A stretch of DNA of 64,000 nt from Vanessa cardui (lineage: Eukaryota > Arthropoda > Insecta > Lepidoptera > Nymphalidae). The translations under genes were made by a program, and so were the position numbers. Positions 57,001-64,000 of the stretch are shown piece after piece (position 1 is the stretch's first letter; each line of letters begins with the position of its first letter). The stretch spans positions 11,733,814-11,797,813 of the forward strand of contig NC_061138.1 of the NCBI RefSeq assembly GCF_905220365.1, in the 5' to 3' direction. Under the pieces are notes generated by a model. That model worked only from the letters and a program-made list of their open reading frames with translations, was not told the origin of the DNA and searched no databases.

Positions 57001-59772
57001 ATCTAATTTCATAAGCTTGAAATTTTTATAAGACCAAGTTACATAGACCGAGCAATAGGCAGGATGTGTTATCATTGTACCTACCTTCCCCCCCCCCCCC
57101 CCCCATAACGTACCCCCTGGGCGCAGCTGGATCGCGTTCGCGGTGGTTCTGGTGACGCTGATCGCGATGGCGTGCTGCCACAGCGTGCGTCGCACGGCGC
57201 CCATGAACTTCATCTTCCTCGGTATCTTCACGGTGGCCGAGAGCTTCCTTCTCGGCGTCACCAGTAGCATGTACGCCAGCGACGCGGTACGTGAACCCTG
57301 ACTGACTGACTGACTCAGCTATGAGCCGACATGGCCCAGTGACGAGCACCACTGAACATTCGTGTGATTAATTTGTGTTTATAATTCATCTCGTGCCGGT
57401 GAAGGAAAACAACAACAACAACAACAACAGCCTGTAAATTCCCACTGCTGGGCTAAAGGCCTCCTCTCCCTTTGAGGAGAAGGTTGGGAACATATTCCAC
57501 CACGCGGTTCCAATGCGGGTTGGTGGAATACACATGTGGCAGAATTTCTATGAAATTTGTCACATGCAGGTTTCCTCACGATGTTTTGGTTTCCTCACGA
57601 TGTTTCGAAAACATCGAAGGAAAACATTGTGAGGGAATATGCATGTGTCTAATTTCATGGAAATTCTGACACATGTATATTCCATCAACCCGCATTCTAA
57701 CAGCGTGGTAGATTGTGTTTCATACCTTCTTCTCAAAAGGATAGGCCTTAGCCCAGCAGTGGGATATTAACAGGCAGTTTTTGTTGAGCTATGACTTGTA
57801 GCCTAAAATTTTAAGCACTTTTATCAATTTATGAGAAATATGGGAAGAAGTAGGCTCTAACGATAAATTAAAGAAATAATCTGGCACCGCGACAAAAAGA
57901 AATATCTTTGCCACAGATTATAATACATCTTTTATAATCGGAGTGCAAAGAATCTTAAAAGTTAGACAAATAAAGCAAATACAAGATGGAAAGTAAATAC
58001 AAATTCCCGGTAGTATAGTTAAGAATTAATAATTTATTAATACGTCACTAATATATAATTAGTGCTACATAAGACATCACCTTCGTTAGCGAAACGTTTC
58101 GTTCTAGCGGGAATTTGTGTTTTATAATCTATGGTTTTTGTCTAAACTCATTGATGGTTACTAAACAGGATATTATTATTCATAATTCCATTGTAAATAA
58201 ATATACGTGTCAATGATATTCTAATAAACAGATATGTTATATCCATACTAAACAACAGGAAAACGTGTGCCGCGCCGGGGACCGTTTCGTTACAAGTAAA
58301 AAGGATAGCTTGATAAAAACAATAAGTAAAAGGGATAACTAGATGTTTTAATTACGCAAAACGTTTTACTACGTAATTATGAAGTATTATAATATATTAC
58401 TACGTAAAACAACTAAAGGCAAACGTCACAATTAGGACGTTTTCTAGTCTTCGCTTTTTGCGCGTTAATAACATATCTGTTTACTAGAACATCATTGATG
58501 GTGACGTGTGGTCTAAGTGGTGAGGTTGACTGTTCGCAGGTGATGATGGCGGTGGGTCTGACGGCGGCGGTGTGCCTGGCGCTCACGCTGTTCGCCTTCC
58601 AGACCAAGTGGGACTTCACCGTCATGGGCGGAGCCCTGCTCTGCGCTACCGTCGTTCTTCTCATCTTTGGTGACTACATACATGCATCAAATATTAACCG
58701 ATTCCAATTTTAGCCAGTTATATCTCAGGTCCACTTGCAATGCAATAAGACACAAATTTAATCAAAATCAAAATCAAAGTATACTTTATTCAAGTGGGCT
58801 TTTACAAGCACTTTTGAATCGTCATTTAACAATTAAGTGAAGCTACCACCGGTTCGGAAAGTAGATTCTACCGAGAAGAACCGGCAAGAAACTCAGTAGT
58901 TACTCTTTTTCAACATTTAAAAAAATACAGTCATGTTAGTTAATTTTTAAGTTAATACAATTATTAAATTAATATATCCTGCCTGGAAATCAACAGGTAT
59001 TAATTCCACGCTTTTTTATCATCTACAAAATCTTGTATCGAATAATACGCCTTTTTCACCTTTTTTCAACTTTACATTAATTATTATTTTTTATTTTATA
59101 CGTACATAGATATTTGAGTGTCTGTTTGTAATATTAAAATAACTACTTTGTACTGAATACATAATATGTATGTATACAATTTTTGTCTGTTCGTCTGCTT
59201 ACTTGTTCCCCTAATCTTTGGAACTGGCTGAACCTAGTCTAAAATAAAAAGGGTGGAAATAATAAAATAAAAATAAATAATAAAATAAATATGAGACAAC
59301 ATCACATACATTACTCTGATCCCAATGTAAGTAGCTGAAGCACTTGTATTATGGAAATCAGAAGTAACGACGGTACCACAAACACCAACCCAAGACAACA
59401 TAGAAAATTAAAAATAATCTTCGACTTGGCCGGGAATCGAACCCGGGACCTCTGAGTGGCGGTATGAAAACCGCTGTACACGCCACTCGACCACGGTCAT
59501 AATAATTTTTTTATGTAATGTATTTTTTTTTTACCTGATTAGGTATCGTCGCCATCTTCGTCCCCGGCAAAACGATGACTCTGATATACGCGTCGCTCGG
59601 TGCACTGATATTCTCCCTCTACCTCATCTACGACACTCAGCTGATGATGGGAGGTAAACATAAGTTCACCATTTCCCCTGAGGAGTACGTCTTCGCTGCC
59701 CTGAACCTCTACTTGGACATCATCAATATCTTCATTTACATCCTGACGATCATCGGCGCTGCAAGAGATTAA
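51079..59772 (+). CDS. Lifeguard/TMBIM family protein (GRINA/Nmda1-like), seven exons
   Basis: A complete gene for a seven-helix membrane protein of the Bax-inhibitor-1/Lifeguard superfamily, which acts in Golgi, ER and related membranes and is linked to calcium leak and protection from apoptosis. Exons: 51079-51094, 51887-52071, 54181-54282, 55649-55755, 57127-57286, 58540-58669 and 59543-59772. All borders are GT/AG and all phases agree, giving 930 nt, 309 residues plus TAA. The cytosolic N-terminus holds seven QGGYP pentads and one QAGYP, then a Pro-rich stretch. SIRKSFIRKVYGILMCQLLV opens the membrane domain near residue 93. Signature segments are YASLGALIFSLYLIYDTQL with YDTQ, and SPEEYVFAALNLYLDIINIF, the two conserved Asp places of the family. 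Helices are TM1 in exon 4, TM2-3 in exon 5, TM4-5 in exon 6 and TM6-7 in exon 7. It most resembles vertebrate GRINA (Lifeguard 1) and fly Nmda1. ATG 51079 was chosen because it is the only one that joins in phase. Confidence 0.92.
51887..52071 (+). CDS. Lifeguard gene exon 2 (QGGYP repeats)
   Basis: The acceptor tttcag is at 51881-51886 and the donor GTGAGT at 52072. It encodes eight QGGYP-type pentads, made of a 15 bp DNA repeat with synonymous variation (ggc/ggt/ggg, tac/tat, cag/caa), so the peptide is conserved more than the DNA. It ends GVQGYGD. The minus-strand frame here is a mirror of the repeat. Confidence 0.9.
52607..52631 (+). repeat. CA microsatellite in Lifeguard intron 2
   Basis: About 12 AC units. 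Confidence 0.95.
52857..53155. repeat. Lepidopteran repeat with inverted 'accgacttcaaa' ends
   Basis: Starts 'caaccgacttcaaaaagg' and ends 'gtttgaagtcggtttttctt'. Its right 215 bp is the same sequence that forms both arms of the foldback at 7765-8361. It lies in intron 2 of the Lifeguard gene. Confidence 0.65.
53600..53840 (+). repeat. Interspersed repeat C, diverged copy
   Basis: Recognisable blocks are 'gtaagtgattttgtcgat', 'cattaccaatgcccccctaa', and 'cttcaaaaaggaacacaata'. Confidence 0.5.
54181..54282 (+). CDS. Lifeguard gene exon 3
   Basis: Acceptor ttacag ends at 54180 and the donor GTGAGA starts at 54283. It encodes PAGYAGQGSNFGEDSDVKGF through IRKSFIRK, the acidic linker and the basic start of the membrane domain. 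It lies in phase 0 on both sides. Confidence 0.9.
54449..54655 (-). mobile_element. Helitron-like element, 'aatgtgaaagt' family, minus copy
   Basis: On the + strand it opens 'actagttgtcgcccatgcc' and ends 'actttcacatttataatatt'. It is directly followed by SINE A at 54660. Confidence 0.6.
54660..54966 (+). mobile_element. SINE A, full-length plus copy in intron 3
   Basis: Head, box B ('gcgggttcaaacccaggc'), body and TTG tail are all present. It lies in intron 3 of the Lifeguard gene in sense orientation. Confidence 0.82.
55270..55386 (+). mobile_element. SINE A, 5'-truncated plus copy in intron 3
   Basis: Begins at 'ccaccaacctgcattggaac' and ends with a TTTACTTTAC tail. Confidence 0.7.
55649..55755 (+). 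CDS. Lifeguard gene exon 4 (TM1)
   Basis: Acceptor gttcag ends at 55648 and the donor GTGAGT starts at 55756. It encodes VYGILMCQLLVTLSFITLFV (TM1) and the loop YHTPTKLWVQRNTYM, leaving two bases for exon 5. Confidence 0.9.
56443..56969 (+). repeat. Interspersed repeat C with internal tandem expansion, intron 4
   Basis: Full-length copy from 'taggttggcggacgagcata' to 'ccctaccaccgag'. Its middle 82 bp segment is present four times in a row. Confidence 0.8.
56527..56854 (+). repeat. 82 bp tandem repeat, four copies
   Basis: Units at 56527, 56609, 56691 and 56773, each beginning 'actattc(c/a)ttacatcgtc' and ending 'gttacactggctca'. The last three are identical, and the first has one change near its start. 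The repeated open frames with identical protein come from this expansion. Confidence 0.92.
57088..57104 (+). repeat. 17 C homopolymer in the acceptor tract of exon 5
   Basis: The run lies about 22 bp before the AG of exon 5 and forms the pyrimidine tract. Confidence 0.85.
57127..57286 (+). CDS. Lifeguard gene exon 5 (TM2-TM3)
   Basis: Acceptor gcgcag ends at 57126 and the donor GTACGT starts at 57287. It encodes FWIAFAVVLVTLIAMACC (TM2), the loop HSVRRTAP, and MNFIFLGIFTVAESFLLGV (TM3). It is strikingly GC-rich for this genome, as is exon 6. The minus-strand frames opposite it are shadows. Confidence 0.9.
57323..57782 (+). mobile_element. SINE A split by a reverse SINE A, intron 5
   Basis: The outer plus copy is read from 57323 to 57410 and resumes at 57616. 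Between them, 57411-57615 is a minus copy. The 10 bp GAAGGAAAAC flanks the insert on both sides (57401-57410 and 57616-57625), which is a clean target duplication. Confidence 0.78.
57411..57615 (-). mobile_element. SINE A, 5'-truncated, inserted into another SINE A
   Basis: The tail is AAC-type on the + strand (TTG units on its own strand) at 57411-57429. The 5' end is truncated near 'acatcgtgaggaaacc', where an 18 bp segment is duplicated ('ggtttcctcacgatgttt'). Confidence 0.75.
58540..58669 (+). CDS. Lifeguard gene exon 6 (TM4-TM5)
   Basis: Acceptor tcgcag ends at 58539 and the donor GTGACT starts at 58670. It encodes VMMAVGLTAAVCLALTLFAF (TM4), QTKWDFT, and most of TM5 (MGGALLCATVVLLIF). 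It leaves one G, completed to Gly by exon 7. The donor +5 and +6 bases are weaker than at the other exons. Confidence 0.88.
58764..58925 (-). repeat. Retroelement 3' tail repeat E, minus copy in intron 6
   Basis: Starts 'aatcaaaatcaaaatcaaag' on the + strand and contains 'ctaccaccggttcggaaag' and 'gaagaaccggcaagaaact'. Confidence 0.65.
59283..59498 (-). mobile_element. SINE B, minus copy in intron 6
   Basis: Body and tRNA-like head are present, box B complement 'cgggaatcgaacccggga'. It ends 44 bp before the acceptor of exon 7. Confidence 0.75.
59543..59772 (+). CDS. Lifeguard gene exon 7 (TM6-TM7, stop)
   Basis: Acceptor gattag ends at 59542 and TAA is at 59770-59772. It encodes the end of TM5, TM6 (LIYASLGALIFSLYLIYDTQ), LMMGGKHKFTISPEEY, TM7 (LNLYLDIINIFIYILTII) and the C-terminus GAARD. 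The C-terminal block is the most conserved part of the family. Confidence 0.92.
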
Positions 59773-61110
59773 AGCACTTATAATTTTGCTTTCTTTTGTA
59801 AAGTTAAGCGTCAGCCAGACTTGACGTGGTGTTGTAACATTTATTAATTAATGGTTATATAATGTCTTGTTAGATACGGAAGTATTGTGTGATATTAAAA
59901 AATGCGTCCGCTTCTTATTTATTTTTAATTTATGAGAAATTTCTTTGACCATAGATAATGTAGACTTAAAAATCATTCTTAAATTCACAGTATTAAATTT
60001 GAAATGTTTCGAAAAATTTTAGGAATTATTTGATTTGAAAATTATTAGACATTCCGTTTTATAATATAAAAAATATATTAAAATGATAGAGACACACACG
60101 TCGAGTATGGTCGCCGCTTGACGCCACAGACAATAAAGTCATTTAATTTAATTTTAAAAAATAACTCGTAATGTTCATCGCCTGTTTACATTATTCCGTC
60201 GCCAGTTGCAGCTTTGCTTTAAAATTATTAATAATTAAATGTTGCCATCTACAAAAGTCGGAATGATATAAACGGATTTGATACGTCAAAAAAATATGAA
60301 TCTATATATTATACTCTATATGAAACTATTCGAATATTTGAAACGTAAGCGCTTTGAATAAACTTTAAGTAACCGAAGAATTATATTTATAAACTGAATC
60401 AATGGGTAACACGACTAAATAGCTAGACAGAAGTCGCCGTACGCCTGTATACTTATTCTTTGTCTACTTAATTTGGTCATATTAGTCACTTTTTTTATAA
60501 ACAAATGCTGTTATGTATCTATCCCACTCTCTTGTAGAGCGTTGTCTCTTTCACACCAATGTTTAATTGTGTGTTGTGATGTAAAAGTTCAATACTTTAT
60601 TTCGTAGGTGTTAGAGTTGCATTTATGTGCAGTTTGGTGTTTAATACTATATTCCAATTAAAGTATATCAGCACTATTAAATGTATTGCTAACGATTATA
60701 AACTGTTCCACGTTTTGCCACTAGATGGAGCTTTAAAATATAAAATTATAAGATGTTTTGTGACCAAGACTCAGCGGAGACTCACAAAATAAATGTTTAT
60801 GTATAATATATTGTTTAGTTGTAATCTCAATAACGATCTTCTGTTACAAAGATAGTAAGTTCAAATTTGTTTAAAGTATCACAAAGCTGTAAATACATGC
60901 ATATTTTGACTGATAACTTTCAGACCGTTGTTTTTTTTTTGTAACGGTAACAATTATTGTAAAAATTTGGTTTGCAAACTTTGATTATAATGTTAAAATA
61001 CTCTGTGACAAGTTTTGAAAGTTAACAGTATTTGTGTTTCTCTGATTCTTAGGTATTATTTAATATTGTGTTAATATTTGTTACGTTGAAATTATAATTT
61101 TTAATAAAAT
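59773..61110 (+). other. Likely 3' UTR of the Lifeguard gene with several poly-A signals
   Basis: AATAAA occurs at 60132, 60357, 60788 and 61103. The last is followed by 'gtgtttttttattta', a good GU/U-rich downstream element. Alternative polyadenylation is possible, and which site is used cannot be told from sequence. Confidence 0.5.
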
Positions 61111-61151
61111 TATCGTAACATTAAGTGTTTTTTTATTTATCAACCTTGAAT

Positions 61152-61153
<2 letters not shown>

Positions 61154-61206
<53 letters not shown>
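61154..61206 (+). repeat. TA microsatellite
   Basis: About 25 AT units. Confidence 0.95.
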
Positions 61207-61210
<4 letters not shown>

Positions 61211-61224
61211 CGGTTTATGCAATC

Positions 61225-61453
61225 ATTACATAGTATATATAACAAAGTCATACCGCTGTCTATCCCTATGTATGCTTAGATCTTTAAAATTACTCTACGG
61301 ATTTTGATGCTATTTTTTTTAATAGATAGAGTGATTCGAAAGGTTTTTGTATATAAAACATGTACAATATAGTAAAAGAACAAGAAAAATTGTATAGTAT
61401 TGATACTAAATGTATCATCATTGCGCCCGTGCGAAGCCGGGTCGGGTCGCTAA
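61225..61453 (+). mobile_element. Helitron-like element, plus copy
   Basis: Same family as 8713-8963, ending 'cgaagccgggtcgggtcgct' then AAT instead of AGT. Confidence 0.5.
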
Positions 61454-61687
61454 TGAACAAAATACAAGTAAAATTGTTTTATTGTAAAAATATCCGATGC
61501 TATGATTGGTTGGAATATCATTCGGGTATCTTGTTGACAGAAACAATCCACATTTTTCCAATCAATAGTTTCTTTACTTAGATTCTCATAGTTTATATTT
61601 ATCATAATAAATTATCTTCAATCTTCAACCTTACATACTTAAGCTCGTGATTTTTGTCCTGACAACTGACAACTGACATTACTTTGT

Positions 61688-61790
61688 GTTTGGTAGGGCT
61701 TAAGCCCACTCGGGTATAAGTACAACCCACTCATAAGGTAACCTACCGCGAAGCCACAATACTTTGTAGTGTTGTAGTTTAAAGGGTCAG
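61688..61790 (-). repeat. Interspersed repeat C 3' half, minus copy
   Basis: 'tggtagggcttaagcccac' and 'caacccactcataaggta' are the diagnostic blocks. Confidence 0.5.
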
Positions 61791-62105
61791 TATGCGTAAC
61801 TATAGATGGAAAACAATTTCTACTAACCCACGCTTTTAAATCGGGATGGCCAGCTTAGTCTACAGGAGATAACCGTTCTGGCAAAACTCTGCCGACAACT
61901 CTGCGGTCCAAGGCTTTCAACAAAGCCTCCTACAGAAGTTATCTCAGTTCTTGCACTTGGAGCGAATATATAAGCGTAGCCTTCGCGGTTTAATCGATAG
62001 TTGTGCTTCAAAATTCCATATCTTGAATACTGGTGGTATGTTGGCTCCCAAGGTATTCAGTTCTTTTTCCCACTGTTGGATGGTGGGGGCATGTATTTTT
62101 TATGA

Positions 62106-62376
62106 GAGCTGAGATGGCCCAGTTGTTAGAACGCGTGCAAGCACCACTATATATATGTGTTAATTTGTGTCTATAATTCATCTCGTGCTCGGCGGTGAAG
62201 GAAAACATCGTGAGGAAACCCACATGTGTCTAATTTCATCGAAATTCTGCCACATGTGCATTCCACCAACCCGCATTGGAACAGCGTGGTGGAATATGTT
62301 TCAAACCCTTTCCTTAATCGAAGAGGAGGCCTTATCGCAGCAGTGGGAAGTGTACAGACTGTTTTTACTTTACTTT
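62106..62376 (+). mobile_element. SINE A, plus copy with head deletion
   Basis: Box A is present, box B has been lost by a deletion between 'gcgtgcaagcaccac' blocks. The body and TTTAC tail are kept. Confidence 0.75.
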
Positions 62377-62451
62377 AAATTTATTTTACAACCAGCCCTC
62401 ATAAACTTTAGTTTCTAAATCGCTAATCAAAGTCGTTGTATTATATATAAT

Positions 62452-62508
62452 CTGAATTATCATTGGTGCAGCCGCCAGTGACGTAATAAACGACCAATGG
62501 GCATCCAG
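62452..62508. repeat. Palindromic CCAAT/CRE-like repeat, copy 2
   Basis: Diverged copy of 38916-38971, with 'cattggtg', 'agtgacgtaat' (a good CRE half) and 'cgaccaatggg'. It lies about 460 bp upstream of the possible first exon at 62973. Confidence 0.55.
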
Positions 62509-62913
62509 CATATCATCCGATTTTGGTCAGAGTTTCAGAAACAGTTTAATTAAAGTAGTGAATATCCGCTGAGAATTTACAATGCCTATATAAGGAAAAA
62601 ACATGCTCTGTTTATCGAAGAGTTATTTCAAGTCAATGCGTCTCTATTCTATTGTTATTATGTATACACTTATCCAATATAAACTTGTGAACATAAATTT
62701 CAAATATAAATTATTTGATGGTAATTTAATCTAACTATATTTACATTGAGTTCAATTAGCTACTTAAATAATTCTACATTAAAAAAAAAAGTTCAAAGTT
62801 CATTCAACTTTGCGTGCTATAAGTATAGTGTTCTGGAAATTACAACAAAATTCTTTTGACGATTTTTTATCGACTTTTTTATTATCCGAATGTTACTTTT
62901 TATGAAATATGTT

Positions 62914-62981
62914 ATCAGTGTACGCAGAGCTCGTATCAGCGATAGTGCGATATACAAGCGAACGCCTTCACCATGGCACAG
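62914..62981 (+). other. Possible promoter and first coding exon of a downstream gene
   Basis: ATCAGT at 62914-62919 fits an arthropod initiator. After a GC-richer leader, the start site context is ACCATGG at 62971-62977, the reading is ATG GCA CAG, and a good donor GTGAGA follows at 62982. This would encode only MAQ before the intron, and the rest would lie beyond the window. No downstream exon is visible up to 64000. Confidence 0.35.
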
Positions 62982-64000
62982 GTGAGATATTATTCACTTT
63001 TTAACTACAAAACCTTCAAACAACACAAGTTTAATGTATATTTTATAATATATGTGATATAACATGAAGATATTACTTATATAGAGTAACAATTATCACA
63101 CCAGTAACATTTTTTCAAGTTATTAAGTTGAATTAAGTTAATTTCAACTTTGTGCTCTCTTAGGTTAGTGATTGAAGTGATGTTTTTGATGTTCAATTAC
63201 ATTTCAGGATTTCGATAAGTTCACATTTTTTAATGTAATGTAATCCCATTAGTATCTATGGAATATAAATATTTGAAATTTCGATTTAAGAAAAGAGAAT
63301 ATTAAACCCGCTTACTTTTAACAAAAAATCAGGTCAAGCCTAGTATATCTTAGTAAAACTAATCACTTATTGAACAAAGTAATTGTTCTTTAGTCAAATT
63401 TCAAATAGAGAAAAAAATAAATCATTTTTTTTTTTAATTTATTTATTAAAATCTGGCTTTGCAATAAGTTGAGTCACTCACATCAGTATTAATAAAATTT
63501 ATCGTGGGCTCTAAGATGTGATGTCCCTTGTTGCTTGTACATTTATAATTGATGCTACAAAGTAAATTATTACATCCAACATAAATATTCACCTGAATAA
63601 ATAAAGAATATTTCAATTAAATTTAAACTTAAATTATTTTCACTTTTATTTAATGCAATTTATTTTATCGTACATAATATATTTTCTTTGTTATTAATTT
63701 ATGCGTATTTAAAAAATTCAAGAGTAAATACATTTTAATCTATATTTTATATTCTTAAATTAAATGTAAAGCTCGGAAAGTAAAACTGTACTCTGCCAAA
63801 AATTACCAGTGGCCTATTCCAATCAAAAAGGAACTAGTATAAACAATCCTTAGATGTACGTACTCGATTATATATGTATTATATACAGGGTTATTGGTAA
63901 CTCGACGTATATCAGTTAGGAGGTGATGGGGGTGACTATTTGCAATAATTTTAACCCCCATATGTATAGTGCATAAGTGAACCATTTATGAGTTATCACG
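62982..64000. other. AT-rich end of the window, nothing recognised
   Basis: If the exon at 62973 is real, this is its first intron. The small minus frame at 63803-63985 has no features. Confidence 0.4.

Noticed and set aside
56577..57031. Three overlapping ORFs with the same protein repeated
   Set aside because: Produced by the 82 bp tandem repeat inside a non-coding interspersed repeat.
61154..61206. TA array as an origin or structured element
   Set aside because: A simple AT microsatellite explains it.
1..64000. CRISPR array, bacterial operon features or integrated phage
   Set aside because: No regularly spaced repeats with unique spacers were seen, and introns, SINEs and LINEs show the DNA is an animal nuclear genome.

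Overview
This is insect nuclear DNA, most likely from a butterfly of the nymphalid type. The lineage is inferred from abundant interspersed repeats resembling lepidopteran SINEs, CTAGT-ended Helitron-like elements and an RTE-type LINE tail, together with an AT-rich background, GT-AG introns and an R1-clade LINE. The species cannot be named from sequence alone. The window is gene-poor and repeat-rich. Most open reading frames in it are chance frames or shadows.

Layout. Positions 1-2558 hold the 3' part of an R1-clade non-LTR retrotransposon, with a reverse transcriptase, a C-terminal CCHC knuckle and a poly-A tail. Positions 7660-10806 are a decayed PIF/Harbinger DNA transposon with matching ends and a TTA target duplication. 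It carries a broken HARBI1-like transposase and has a 597 bp foldback palindrome inside it. Positions 13460-14050 are a mariner reduced to its ends plus the N-terminal half of its transposase. From 15264 to 28164 there are six tRNA-Thr genes, all on the + strand, strictly alternating anticodon TGT, CGT, TGT, CGT, TGT, CGT, with SINEs and Helitron-like pieces between them. At 32301-32800 two different hAT-type MITEs sit side by side, each with a perfect 8 bp target duplication. A complete three-exon gene for mitochondrial ribosomal protein mL52 lies on the minus strand at 33889-34903. Two unassigned exon-like pieces and a Tourist-like MITE follow. Positions 51079-59772 hold a complete seven-exon gene for a Lifeguard/TMBIM (GRINA, Nmda1-like) seven-membrane-helix protein of 309 residues. 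A possible first coding exon of another gene lies at 62973.

The three host units do not form a pathway. They are a Pol III tRNA-Thr cluster, a mitochondrial translation gene and a membrane protein implicated in calcium homeostasis and apoptosis control. All exon joins were checked by hand for GT/AG borders and reading phase. The mL52 exons sum to 384 nt (127 residues plus stop) and the Lifeguard exons to 930 nt (309 residues plus stop), with no frame break.

I did not find a clearly new molecular system. The best candidates for a second look are the alternating tRNA-Thr array, the intact-ended Harbinger, the paired hAT MITEs, a palindromic CCAAT/CRE-like repeat present twice, and several near-perfect hairpins.
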